Source: JAXLYE01 sp046351595 (GTDB lineage: Bacteria > Myxococcota_A > Polyangia > Palsa-1104 > JAEUJZ01). From it: a DNA stretch of 64,000 nt. The translations under genes were made by a program, and so were the position numbers. Positions 31,909 to 39,342 of the stretch are shown in pieces (positions within the stretch are counted from its first letter, which is position 1; each line of letters begins with the position of its first letter). The stretch is from contig JAXLYE010000002.1 of the NCBI GenBank assembly GCA_046351595.1, positions 1,488,001 through 1,552,000 on the forward strand, in the 5' to 3' direction. A model generated the notes under the pieces. That model was not told the origin of the DNA, did no database searches, and saw only the letters and a program-made list of their open reading frames with translations.

Positions 31909-33099
31909 TCAGGCGGCCAGCGCCGGCCCCGAGGCGGGCGCGCCGCCGTGCCAGCCGGCGTCGGGGCGCTGCTCGACGAGGCCGCGGGCGATCAGGCTGA
32001 GGTCGCCGAACTCGTGGCAGAGGTAGCCGGCGCGGCCCGCGTGCTCCCAGGCGGCCGCCAGCGCCTCGGTCGGGCAGAAGGCGGCGAGCAGGCGGAAGTG
32101 GCTCTCGCCCGGGCCGTGGATGCCGGTGAGGATGCCATCGCAGACCCGGAGCTCGGTGGCCGGCGTCAGCAAAAGCTCGGTGACGCCGCTGCCCGGCCGC
32201 AGCGTGCCCGGCGCCGCACCGCTGCGCTCGAGCGCCCGCGCCGCGCCCTCCAGCGCCCGCACCACGGTCGTGCCCACCGCGATGACCCGGCCGCCGCGCG
32301 CCCGCGCCGCCGCCACCGCCTGCACCGTCGCCGCCGGCAGGTCGTAGCGCTCGGGCAGCGGCAGCGCCCGATCGAGCGCCGGCTCGCCCGTCGAGCTCAG
32401 CCCCGCCGCGTGGGTCAGCGCGCAGAGCTCGATGCCGCGGCGGCGCAGCGCGAACAGGATCTCCCACGACAGCGGCCGCCCCGCCGACGGCATCTCCGCC
32501 GCCCACGGCCGCGCCGCGTACGCCGTCTGCACCGACCACAGCGCCAGCGGCTCGCGCAGGTAGGCGTACTGCACCGGCCGCCCGAGTCGATACAGCGCCG
32601 ACCACAGCGCCGCGCCGCGCCGGCTGAAGCGGACGCGCACCAGGCGCGGCGACACCGCGGCCCGCTCCTCGACCGTCGCGAGCAGCTCGGCGGGCTCCGT
32701 CTCGCCGCGCCCTTCGCGCCCTTCCAATTGGATGACGTCCCCGCGCTCCAGCGGCGGCGGCGGCGGTCGGTGCTCGGTCGGCGTGCGCCAGTCGCCGGCC
32801 CCGAAGAGCACCGCCCAGAAGTCCTCCGCGTCCGCGCCCGCCGCGACGGCGCCGTCGCCCGTGCCGCCGGGCAGCGCCGCCGCCCCGAGCAGCCGCAGCT
32901 CGACCTCGGCGCCGCCCGCGGTGCGCCCGTGCAGCGACGCCGGCAGCGTCGCCGCGTCGTTGACCACCAGCAGATCGCGCGGCCTGAGCAGCGACGGCAG
33001 ATCCGCGGCGCCAAGATCCGCGTGCCGCCCTGCGTCCGCGTCCAGCGCCAGGAGCCGCGCGTCGCTGCGGCGCTCGCGGGGTGCGCGTGCCGGGTTCAT
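31909..33099 (-). CDS. Divergent QueA-like protein (tRNA ribosyltransferase-isomerase family)
   Basis: 396 residues. The start ATG 33099 overlaps the stop of the SDR gene (ATGA). QueA landmarks are recognisable: RPRDLLVVNDAATLPASLHGR, PVQYAYLREPLALWSVQTAYA and GGRVIAVGTTVVRALEGAAR. The canonical PTAGLHF and FHLPESTL blocks, however, read PSAGRPLSWEIL and IHGPGESHFRLL. Classical QueA transfers the ribose of SAM to 7-aminomethyl-deazaguanine in tRNA. With these changes this copy may be a paralogue acting on another substrate. No other queuosine gene is next to it. Confidence 0.7.
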   Translation of the reverse strand: MNPARAPRERRSDARLLALDADAGRHADLGAADLPSLLRPRDLLVVNDAATLPASLHGRTAGGAEVELRLLGAAALPGGTGDGAVAAGADAEDFWAVLFGAGDWRTPTEHRPPPPPLERGDVIQLEGREGRGETEPAELLATVEERAAVSPRLVRVRFSRRGAALWSALYRLGRPVQYAYLREPLALWSVQTAYAARPWAAEMPSAGRPLSWEILFALRRRGIELCALTHAAGLSSTGEPALDRALPLPERYDLPAATVQAVAAARARGGRVIAVGTTVVRALEGAARALERSGAAPGTLRPGSGVTELLLTPATELRVCDGILTGIHGPGESHFRLLAAFCPTEALAAAWEHAGRAGYLCHEFGDLSLIARGLVEQRPDAGWHGGAPASGPALAA

Positions 33100-33875
33100 G
33101 GCCGCACCTCCTCTTGCTGACTCGGCTGCGTGCCCGCAGGCGCGAGCTGCACCACCCAGTCGGGCGCGCTCAGGCGGCTGCCGCTCGCCGCGTCCCCGTC
33201 GCGCCGCAGCATGTCGACGATGCGCGCCGCGATCGCCGCCGGGTCCGCGAGCGTCGCCGGGTCCGCGTCGGGCAGCGCCTCCTTGTGCATCTGCGTCGCC
33301 ATCTCGCCCGGGTCCACGGAGAGCACGCGCACCGCCGCCCCGGCCTCCGCGAGCTCCGCGGCCCAGATCCGGCTCAGGTGATCGAGCGCCGCCTTCGACA
33401 CGCCGTAGGCGCCCCAGCGCGGGTACGCCGACACCGCCGCGTCCGAGCTTATGTGCACGATGGCGCCGCCGCCGCGCAGCGCCATGGGACCGGCCAGCAC
33501 CTTCGACAGCCGGAACGGCCCGAGCAGGTTGACCTGCAGCACGCGCTCGAACTCCTCGCACTCGGTGTCGAGCAGCAGCGGCAGCGGCGTCGGGCCGAGC
33601 GTGCTGGCGTTGTGGACCAGGAGGTCGATCGGGCCGAAAAGCGCCGCGGCCTCGCCCGCGAGCGGGTAGATCGCCTGCTTGTCGCCGAGGTCCGCGACCA
33701 GGCCGTGCGCGACGCCGCCCGTCGCCCGCACCGACTCGACCGCGGCCTCGAGCGCCCGCCGCTCGCGCGCCGCCATCACCACCCGCGAGCCCGCCGCCGC
33801 GAGCTCACGCGACAGCGCAAGGCCCAGACCGCGGCTCGCGCCCGTGACCAGAGAAGAAGTGCCGGACAGCCTCAT
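33096..33875 (-). CDS. Short-chain dehydrogenase/reductase
   Basis: 259 residues from ATG 33875, with GAGG 7 nt upstream; a GTG at 33887 is less likely. The Rossmann motif TGASRGLG, the LVHNAS motif, the catalytic Ser in IVHISSDAA and Tyr-x3-Lys in YGVSKAALDH are all present, so it should be an active NAD(P)H-dependent oxidoreductase. The loop VDPGEMATQMHKEALPD is typical of several classical SDRs. It is translationally coupled to the QueA-like gene and divergent from an XRE-cupin regulator. The substrate is unknown. Confidence 0.9.
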   Translation of the reverse strand: MRLSGTSSLVTGASRGLGLALSRELAAAGSRVVMAARERRALEAAVESVRATGGVAHGLVADLGDKQAIYPLAGEAAALFGPIDLLVHNASTLGPTPLPLLLDTECEEFERVLQVNLLGPFRLSKVLAGPMALRGGGAIVHISSDAAVSAYPRWGAYGVSKAALDHLSRIWAAELAEAGAAVRVLSVDPGEMATQMHKEALPDADPATLADPAAIAARIVDMLRRDGDAASGSRLSAPDWVVQLAPAGTQPSQQEEVRP

Positions 33876-34047
33876 GACAGACCTCACTTTGCAGCGGCCG
33901 GGCGCGGCCAGAAGGGGCGCGCCGCCGCGGAAGGAGCCTCGTGCCCGCCGACCCCGGACTCCCGGCGCCGGCGCGGAGCTTCGCTTGCTCGTCGAGCGGC
34001 GCGTTGCATCCTGCGCCGCTCACACCTCCTGTGTACGGCGCCCCGGA

Positions 34048-34080
34048 TAATCTGTCATCGCGTTTGCTAATCTTTTGTCA
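34048..34080. promoter_or_regulatory. Candidate operator: direct repeats TAATCTGTCA / TAATCTTTTGTCA
   Basis: Two related half-sites, at 34048-34057 and 34068-34080, start 20 bp apart. They lie in an AT-rich patch just before the XRE-cupin start and within the divergent control region of the SDR operon. Binding by the adjacent regulator is inferred from position only. Confidence 0.3.
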
Positions 34081-34098
34081 GCGGGCCATTCTGCCGTC

Positions 34099-34665
34099 AT
34101 GAGCACCGCGACCGACAGCATCAGCGGCAACCTCGCCGACAACATCCGCCAGCTGCGCGAGGCGCGCGGCCTGACGCAGCAGCAGATGGCCAAGATCTCG
34201 GGGCTGCCGCGCCCGACCTGGAGCAACTTGGAGTCCGGCGCCGCCAACCCGACGATCGGCGTGCTCGTCAAGGTCGCGACCGCGCTGCAGGTCTCGGTCG
34301 AGGAGCTCTTGTCGCCGCCGCGCGCCTCGGCGCGCTTCTTTGCCGCCGACAGCCTGCCGGTGCGGCAGCGCGGCCTGGTGCAGGTGCGCAAGCTCCTGCC
34401 CGAGCCGGTCGCCGGCATGGAGCTCGATCGCCTCGAGCTGCCCGTCGGCGGCCACATGGCCGGCATCCCGCACACGCCCGGCACGCGCGAGTACCTGACG
34501 TGCGAGACCGGCGCGATCGAGCTCACCGAGTCCGGCCAGACGTGGCTCTTGAACCCGGGCGACGTCGTCGTCTTCCGCGGCGATCAGAAGCACGGCTACC
34601 GGAACCCCGGCCGCGTCCGCGCCATCGCCTACAGCGTCGTGGTGCTGAAGCCGGCGGGCACCTGA
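34099..34665 (+). CDS. XRE-family regulator with C-terminal cupin domain
   Basis: 188 residues from ATG 34099. The N-terminal helix-turn-helix (residues 8-66: IRQLREARGLTQQQMAKISGLPRPTWSNLESGAANPTIGVLVKVATAL) binds DNA. The C-terminal cupin (about 110-185: GTREYLTCETGAIELTESGQTWLLNPGDVVVFRGDQKHGYRNPG) probably senses a small ligand. This layout is that of SutR/PuuR-type regulators. It is divergent from the SDR/QueA-like operon, whose expression it likely controls together with its own. Confidence 0.85.
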   Translation: MSTATDSISGNLADNIRQLREARGLTQQQMAKISGLPRPTWSNLESGAANPTIGVLVKVATALQVSVEELLSPPRASARFFAADSLPVRQRGLVQVRKLLPEPVAGMELDRLELPVGGHMAGIPHTPGTREYLTCETGAIELTESGQTWLLNPGDVVVFRGDQKHGYRNPGRVRAIAYSVVVLKPAGT

Positions 34666-34742
34666 CGGGCCGCTCGATTTGTGGGGAGGGAGGCGTCGAC
34701 CGGCCGGCGCCGTGACGCCCGCGGCGGGTTTCCTGCGTCGGC

Positions 34743-35981
34743 CTACGCGCCCGACGTGCGCGGTCCGATGTAGCGCGAGTCCGGGCGGATCAGGCGGCCG
34801 GTGCGCCGCTGCTCCGCGACGTGCGCGCACCAGCCGGCGATGCGGCCGACCGCGAACGTCGGCGTGAACAGCGCTCGATCGAGCCCCGCCGCATCGAGCA
34901 GCACCGCGGTGTAGAACTCGACGTTGGCGCGCAGCGGGCGGTCCGGGTAGCGGCGGCCCAGCACGTCCTCGGCGGCGCGCTCGACGGCCCGCGCCAGCGC
35001 CAGGCGCGGCGTGCGCACGCCAGCGGCCTCCAGGCGCTCGATGGCCCGCTCGAGCACCGCGGCGCGCGGATCGCGCACGCGGTAGACGCGGTGGCCCATG
35101 CCCATCACCCGCCGCCCGGCGACGAGCTCAGCCTCCAGCCAGGCCACCGCCTGCGGCGGCTCGGCGATCGCGTCCAGCATGTCGAGCACCGGGCCGGGCG
35201 CGCCGCCGTGCAGCGGCCCCTTGAGCGCGCCGAGCGCCGCCACCACCGCCGACACCGTGTCCGAGCCGGTCGAGGCGACCACGCGCGCCGTGAACGTCGA
35301 GGCGTTCATCCCGTGCTCGAGCACCGTCACCAGGTAGGCATCGAGCGCCGCGGCCCGCGCCGGATCGTCGCCGCCGCCGAGCAGCCGCAGGTAGTCCGCG
35401 GCGTGATCGCGCGCCGGATCCGGCTGCAGCTCGTGCGCCGCGTGCACCGCGTGCGTCGCGTGCGTCGCGTGCCCTGGGGCCTGCCCCGCCTTGCCGTGCG
35501 CGCGCGCCCAGGCCGCGACGTACACCGGCGCCGCCCCGAGCAGCGCGATCGCCTCGTCACGCAGCGCCGCAGAGCGGGCGGGCTCACCGGCGGGCGGCAG
35601 GGGCGCGGTGTGCCCCGCGAGCAGCGCGCGCAGGGCGTCCATGGGATCCGCGAGCTGCAGCGCCGGCCCGCACACGCCGAGCCGCGCCGCCGCCGCCTGC
35701 CGCGCCGCGCCCAGCCGCCGGCTCATCGCCGCGGTCGCCGCCGCATCCGGCAGCGCGCCGTCGAGCAGCAGGCAGCAGGCGGCCGCGAACGGCACGTGCC
35801 CGGCCAGCGCCTCGATGCTGTGCCCGGCGACCACGAGCTGCCCGCGCTCGCCGTCGACCTCGCTGATCGCGGTGTCCGCAACGACCAGGCCGTCCAGGCC
35901 CGAGCCCGGTGCCGGCTTGTCGGCGCGGCGGCTCGGGGCGCTGGGGGGGGCGGCAGAAGTGGGGATGGTCGACGTCGACAT
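34743..35981 (-). CDS. Citrate synthase (or methylcitrate synthase-like)
   Basis: 412 residues from ATG 35981, with a strong GGAGGAG site. Conserved blocks: EHGMNASTFTARVVASTGSD (His), GALKGPLHGGAPGPV (His), MGMGHRVYRVRDPRA (Arg) and ANVEFYTAVLLDAAGLDRALFTPTFAVGRIAGWCAH. The usual catalytic Asp of NVDFY is Glu here, as in some actinobacterial-type citrate synthases. There is a His-Ala-Thr repeat insertion near residue 170. It condenses acetyl-CoA or propionyl-CoA with oxaloacetate. It is divergent from a second, HTH-fused citrate synthase, with a palindrome array between them. Confidence 0.85.
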   Translation of the reverse strand: MSTSTIPTSAAPPSAPSRRADKPAPGSGLDGLVVADTAISEVDGERGQLVVAGHSIEALAGHVPFAAACCLLLDGALPDAAATAAMSRRLGAARQAAAARLGVCGPALQLADPMDALRALLAGHTAPLPPAGEPARSAALRDEAIALLGAAPVYVAAWARAHGKAGQAPGHATHATHAVHAAHELQPDPARDHAADYLRLLGGGDDPARAAALDAYLVTVLEHGMNASTFTARVVASTGSDTVSAVVAALGALKGPLHGGAPGPVLDMLDAIAEPPQAVAWLEAELVAGRRVMGMGHRVYRVRDPRAAVLERAIERLEAAGVRTPRLALARAVERAAEDVLGRRYPDRPLRANVEFYTAVLLDAAGLDRALFTPTFAVGRIAGWCAHVAEQRRTGRLIRPDSRYIGPRTSGA

Positions 35982-36124
35982 GGGCTCCTCCTCTACAAGG
36001 AACGGGGGGCGACCGGCGCTCTGGGCCGCATCGTGCGCGCCCGGCCCGGTGGCAGCGACGGGCACGCTCGCTCGCGGCCCTCGCTCTGCAGTAGAGGTTG
36101 GCGCTTGCCGATTGCTTGATCAAT

Positions 36125-36226
36125 GTTGATTCGAACATCAACGTAGTTGATTCAAACATCAACATACTTGATTCAAGAATCAACATACTTGATTGATCCA
36201 TCAACATAGTTGATGTGGTAATCAAC
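36125..36226. promoter_or_regulatory. Array of five 18-bp palindromic operators, 21-bp period
   Basis: Five copies of [G/C]TTGAT-N6-ATCAAC occur at 36125-36142, 36146-36163, 36167-36184, 36188-36205 and 36209-36226, separated by GTA, ATA, ATA and ATA. The 21-bp period equals two helical turns, so all sites face the same side of the DNA, as expected for cooperative binding of dimers. A degenerate extra copy may start at 36104. The array lies about 145 bp before the start at 35981 and 106 bp before the start at 36332, and can control both genes. Confidence 0.85.
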
Positions 36227-36331
36227 CTCGCAGAGAAGCCTCCCCGATCGCAGCGCCCGATCGGCAGCACGCGACGCGGCGGTCGCCGCCCGTGCGCCGC
36301 CGCCCACGACCCCACCTACGACGGAGCATCC

Positions 36332-37723
36332 ATGAGCCAGAGCCGGAGGACGCCCCCACCGCAGCGAAGCACCCACGGCCCCGAGGCCAGCGCTCGCAGC
36401 ACCCGCAGCCAGCCGGACGGTCCGGATCGTCCAGATCGGCCGGGCGCGCCCGCCGACGCGGTCGAGCTGCTGTCGGTGCGCGAGGCCGCGGCGCTGCTCG
36501 GGGTCAAGCCGCAGACGCTGTACGCCTACACCAGCCGCGGCCTGCTGCGCAGCGTGCCGTCGGTGGTCGGGCGCAGCCGCCGCTACGCGCGCGACGAGCT
36601 GCTGCGGCTGTCGCGGCGGGCCGCGGCGCGCGCCGGGCACACCGCGGTCGCGGCCGCGGCGCTCGACTGGGGCGAGCCGGTGCTCGACTCGGCGCTCACG
36701 AAGATCAGCAGCGAGGGGCCGCGCTACCGCGGGCTGTCGGCTCTGGAGCTGGCCGCGGCGCAGGTGCCGTTCGAGGCGGTCGCCGAGCTGCTGTGGGGCA
36801 GCGCGCCCACGGGCTCCGTCACGGCGCTGCGCGAGCTCGCGATCGACTGGCCGCAGCCGCCGCTCGGCCTGCCGCTGGTGGCGCTGCGCGGCCTCTTGCC
36901 CGCGGAGGTGCCGCGGCTGCAGCTGCTCCTGTGCGCGGTGCCGCTGTGGGCGCAGCGCGATCCCGGCCGCTTCCTCGGCGCCGGCCGCGGCGAGGAGGCC
37001 GAGCGGGCGCGGGCGCGGGCGCTGCTGCGGCGCCTGGCGCTGGTGCTGGTGCTGGCGCGGCCGCAGAAGGATCCCGAGCGCCTGCAGAAGGCCGCGGGCC
37101 ACGAGCGCATCGCCCTCATCCTGGCCGCGGCGCTCGGCTCGGGCAGCCGCGAGCAGGCGTCGGCGATCGAGCACGCGCTCATCCTCATGGCCGACCACGA
37201 GCTCAACGCCTCGACGTTTGCGGCGCGCATCGCGGCCTCGGTCGGCACCGATCTGTACGGGTGCGTGACGGCGGCGCTGGCAGTGCTGACCGGCCCGGCG
37301 CACGGCGGCGCCTGCGACGGCGTCGAGGCGCTGCTCAGCGAGATCGGCACGCCCGCGCGCGCCGCGGCGACGCTGCACGAGCGCGCGCGCCGCGGCGAGC
37401 GCCAGCTCGGCTTCTCGCACCCGCTGTACCCGGCCGGTGACCCGCGCAGCCGGCCGCTGCTCGAGCTGGCCTACGCGATCGGCGGGCAGAAGCCGCGCGT
37501 GCGCACCCTGCGCGCGCTGGTGCAGGCGCTGAGCGCGGACGGGCTGCCGCTGCCCGCGGTCGACTTCGGCCTGGTCGCCATCGCCGAGGCGCTGGGCCTG
37601 CTGCCCGGCTCGGCCAGCGCGCTGTTCGCGGTCGGCCGCGCCGCCGGCTGGATCGCGCACGTCTTCGAGCAGCGTATTGGTGGGGTCATGCTGCGCCCGC
37701 GCGCAAGATACATCGGGCCCTAA
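36332..37723 (+). CDS. Helix-turn-helix domain fused to citrate synthase domain
   Basis: 463 residues from ATG 36332, with GGAG 8 nt upstream; an upstream GTG at 36215 falls inside the operator array. A Pro/Arg/Ser-rich lead (1-42) is followed by a MerR/excisionase-type helix-turn-helix (46-95: LLSVREAAALLGVKPQTLYAYTSRGLLRS). The citrate-synthase domain (about 110-463) has ADHELNASTFAARIAASVGTD, TGPAHGGACDG, LGFSHPLYPAGDPR and VDFGLVAIAEALG, so His, His and Asp are in place. It may be both enzyme and DNA-binding regulator. The operator array beside it is the natural target. It converges with the VWA gene. Confidence 0.8.
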   Translation: MSQSRRTPPPQRSTHGPEASARSTRSQPDGPDRPDRPGAPADAVELLSVREAAALLGVKPQTLYAYTSRGLLRSVPSVVGRSRRYARDELLRLSRRAAARAGHTAVAAAALDWGEPVLDSALTKISSEGPRYRGLSALELAAAQVPFEAVAELLWGSAPTGSVTALRELAIDWPQPPLGLPLVALRGLLPAEVPRLQLLLCAVPLWAQRDPGRFLGAGRGEEAERARARALLRRLALVLVLARPQKDPERLQKAAGHERIALILAAALGSGSREQASAIEHALILMADHELNASTFAARIAASVGTDLYGCVTAALAVLTGPAHGGACDGVEALLSEIGTPARAAATLHERARRGERQLGFSHPLYPAGDPRSRPLLELAYAIGGQKPRVRTLRALVQALSADGLPLPAVDFGLVAIAEALGLLPGSASALFAVGRAAGWIAHVFEQRIGGVMLRPRARYIGP

Positions 37724-37763
37724 GGATTGCGCTGCGCTCCCCCAAAGACATGCGGGGGCGGGG

Positions 37764-39194
37764 CTAGGCGGCGTCGGTCTTGCGGTACAGCAGCGTGGTG
37801 CCGGCGACGAGGCGGCGGTTCACGGAGGTGGACTGCACGAAGATCGAGAAGCCGCCGTGGTCGCCCGGCTTGACGCGGCAGCGCTCGCCGACCGGCAGCC
37901 CGAGCAGCGAGCGCGCGGCGTCGCCGGTGTAGATCCGCCCGCTCGCGCTCTCGATGATGGCGAGCTGCTTGTTCTCCTGCACGAGCTCGGGCTTGCTCAG
38001 CTCGTAGTAGCCGCGCCCCTTCTGGTACGTGCCGCCTGGGCCGAGCGCGGTTTCGACCAGGCCGCGGATCTCGCCGTCCTTGCTGACCGGCACGCGCAGG
38101 AAGTCAGCGCTGGAATCGTGCAGCGCGTCGCTGACCTGGCGCGCGGTGACGTCCTTGAGGTTGGTGGTGAAGACGCCGACGACCGCGCGCTGGCCCGCCT
38201 TGCGCGCCGAGTAGAACGTCTGCAGCCCGCGCTGCATGTCCTGGTTCAGGTTGTGCAGCCCCTGCGCCGTGGTCTGCCAGGTCTGGATGTTGCCCTGCGG
38301 GATGCCGAAGCGCTTGAGCACGGACTCGCCGCCCCGCGGCACCAGGAACGCGAACGTCCAGCGCCCGCTCGCCTGCGCGCCCTTGATCATGCCCTTGAGC
38401 TTCGCCTTGTAGCGCCGCGAGTGGTTCTCGCGCCCGTCGGTGAGGACCACGACCAGGAACGACACGTTGTCGAGCTCCGCGCCGCCGACCTGCGACAGAT
38501 CGACGATGGCCTGGCCGGTGGCGTCGAACAGCGCGGTCATCCCGGTGCAGGTGATCGCGCCGAGCGGCTCGACGCGCTCGATCGGCCGCGCAAAGAAGCG
38601 CGGCGCATCGACGGTGGAGTGGAAGGTGTAGAACGAGACGAATGTGTGCTGGCCCAGCTCGTCGCTGCTCGTGCGCAGCGCCGCGAGCTGGGCGTTGAAC
38701 ACCTGCACGACCTTGTCGCGGATGCGCCGCATCGAGCCCGAGCGATCGACGACAAAGGCGATGTGGTTGACGACCGATCCGCGCGCCGCCTCCGCCGCGG
38801 CCGCGCGCCCCTGCTCGATTCGCGCGGCGCGGCTCGCCTCGGCCTTTCCAGCCCGCGCGGTCGCCGGCTTGATCTCGCCCTTGCGCCCGGCGGGCTTCTT
38901 GGGCGCAGGCTTCCTGGCTGCGAGCCTCCTGGCTGCGAGCCTCTTGGTTGCGGGCTTCTTCGCGGCGGGCTTCTTGGTTGCGGGCTTCTTTGCGGCGGGC
39001 TGCTTGGCCGTGGGCTTTTTTGCGGCGGGCTGCTTGGCCGTGGGCTTTTTTGCGGCGGGCTGCTTGGCCGCGGGCTTCTTTGCGGCGGGCCTCTTGGTTG
39101 CGGGCTTCCGGGTCGCCTTCTTCGGAGCCGCTGCGCGCGCCTTGCCCGCGCCCCCTGCTGTCGCCTTCGTCGACGGGATCCTACGGGTCGTCAT
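37764..39194 (-). CDS. VWA-domain protein with histone-H1-like Lys/Ala/Pro tail
   Basis: 476 residues from ATG 39194. Residues 15-105 are repeats of the AAKKPTAKQP / AAKKPATK type, as in histone H1 and bacterial H1-like proteins, and should bind DNA or RNA. A von Willebrand A domain (about 142-330) follows with an intact MIDAS: Asp150-x-Ser152-x-Ser154 in VVDRSGSM, Thr in CTGMTALFD and Asp in VVLTDGREN. The C-terminal 130 residues include GRGYYELSKPELVQENKQLAI and are unassigned. There is no signal peptide, so it is probably cytoplasmic and nucleoid-associated. A TAGRAC-N3-GTYCTA palindrome lies 109 bp upstream. Confidence 0.8.
   Translation of the reverse strand: MTTRRIPSTKATAGGAGKARAAAPKKATRKPATKRPAAKKPAAKQPAAKKPTAKQPAAKKPTAKQPAAKKPATKKPAAKKPATKRLAARRLAARKPAPKKPAGRKGEIKPATARAGKAEASRAARIEQGRAAAAEAARGSVVNHIAFVVDRSGSMRRIRDKVVQVFNAQLAALRTSSDELGQHTFVSFYTFHSTVDAPRFFARPIERVEPLGAITCTGMTALFDATGQAIVDLSQVGGAELDNVSFLVVVLTDGRENHSRRYKAKLKGMIKGAQASGRWTFAFLVPRGGESVLKRFGIPQGNIQTWQTTAQGLHNLNQDMQRGLQTFYSARKAGQRAVVGVFTTNLKDVTARQVSDALHDSSADFLRVPVSKDGEIRGLVETALGPGGTYQKGRGYYELSKPELVQENKQLAIIESASGRIYTGDAARSLLGLPVGERCRVKPGDHGGFSIFVQSTSVNRRLVAGTTLLYRKTDAA
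38941..39100. repeat. 30-bp tandem repeat encoding the Lys/Ala/Pro tail
   Basis: About five copies of a 30-bp unit (TGCTTGGCCGTGGGC... on plus) encode the ten-residue AAKKPTAKQP repeat. Copies at 39001-39030 and 39031-39060 are identical. The region is prone to length change by slippage. Confidence 0.8.
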
Positions 39195-39300
39195 GATCTC
39201 ATCGTCCCCACCGCGTGGCCCCGCCGTCAACCGCCGGAGCCTTGCGCAAGGGATCCAGCAAGTTAGGCCGATCCGCCCCGCACCGGCCGGGGCGGTCTGT

Positions 39301-39319
39301 TTTAGAACAATGTCCTAAA
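39301..39319. promoter_or_regulatory. Palindrome TTTAGAACAATGTCCTAAA
   Basis: A 19-bp near-perfect palindrome with one mismatched pair. Its core TAGAAC-AAT-GTCCTA (39303-39317) matches the two palindromes at 2796-2832. It lies upstream of the VWA gene and 23 bp past the MVP stop, so it can be an operator or a weak terminator. Confidence 0.45.
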
Positions 39320-39342
39320 GGGAGAGGGAAGCAGAGGCGGGG

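Noticed and set aside
36125..36226. CRISPR-like regular repeat
   Set aside because: Unit 18 bp with constant 3-bp spacers and a 21-bp period; there are no unique spacers and no cas genes. It is an operator array.
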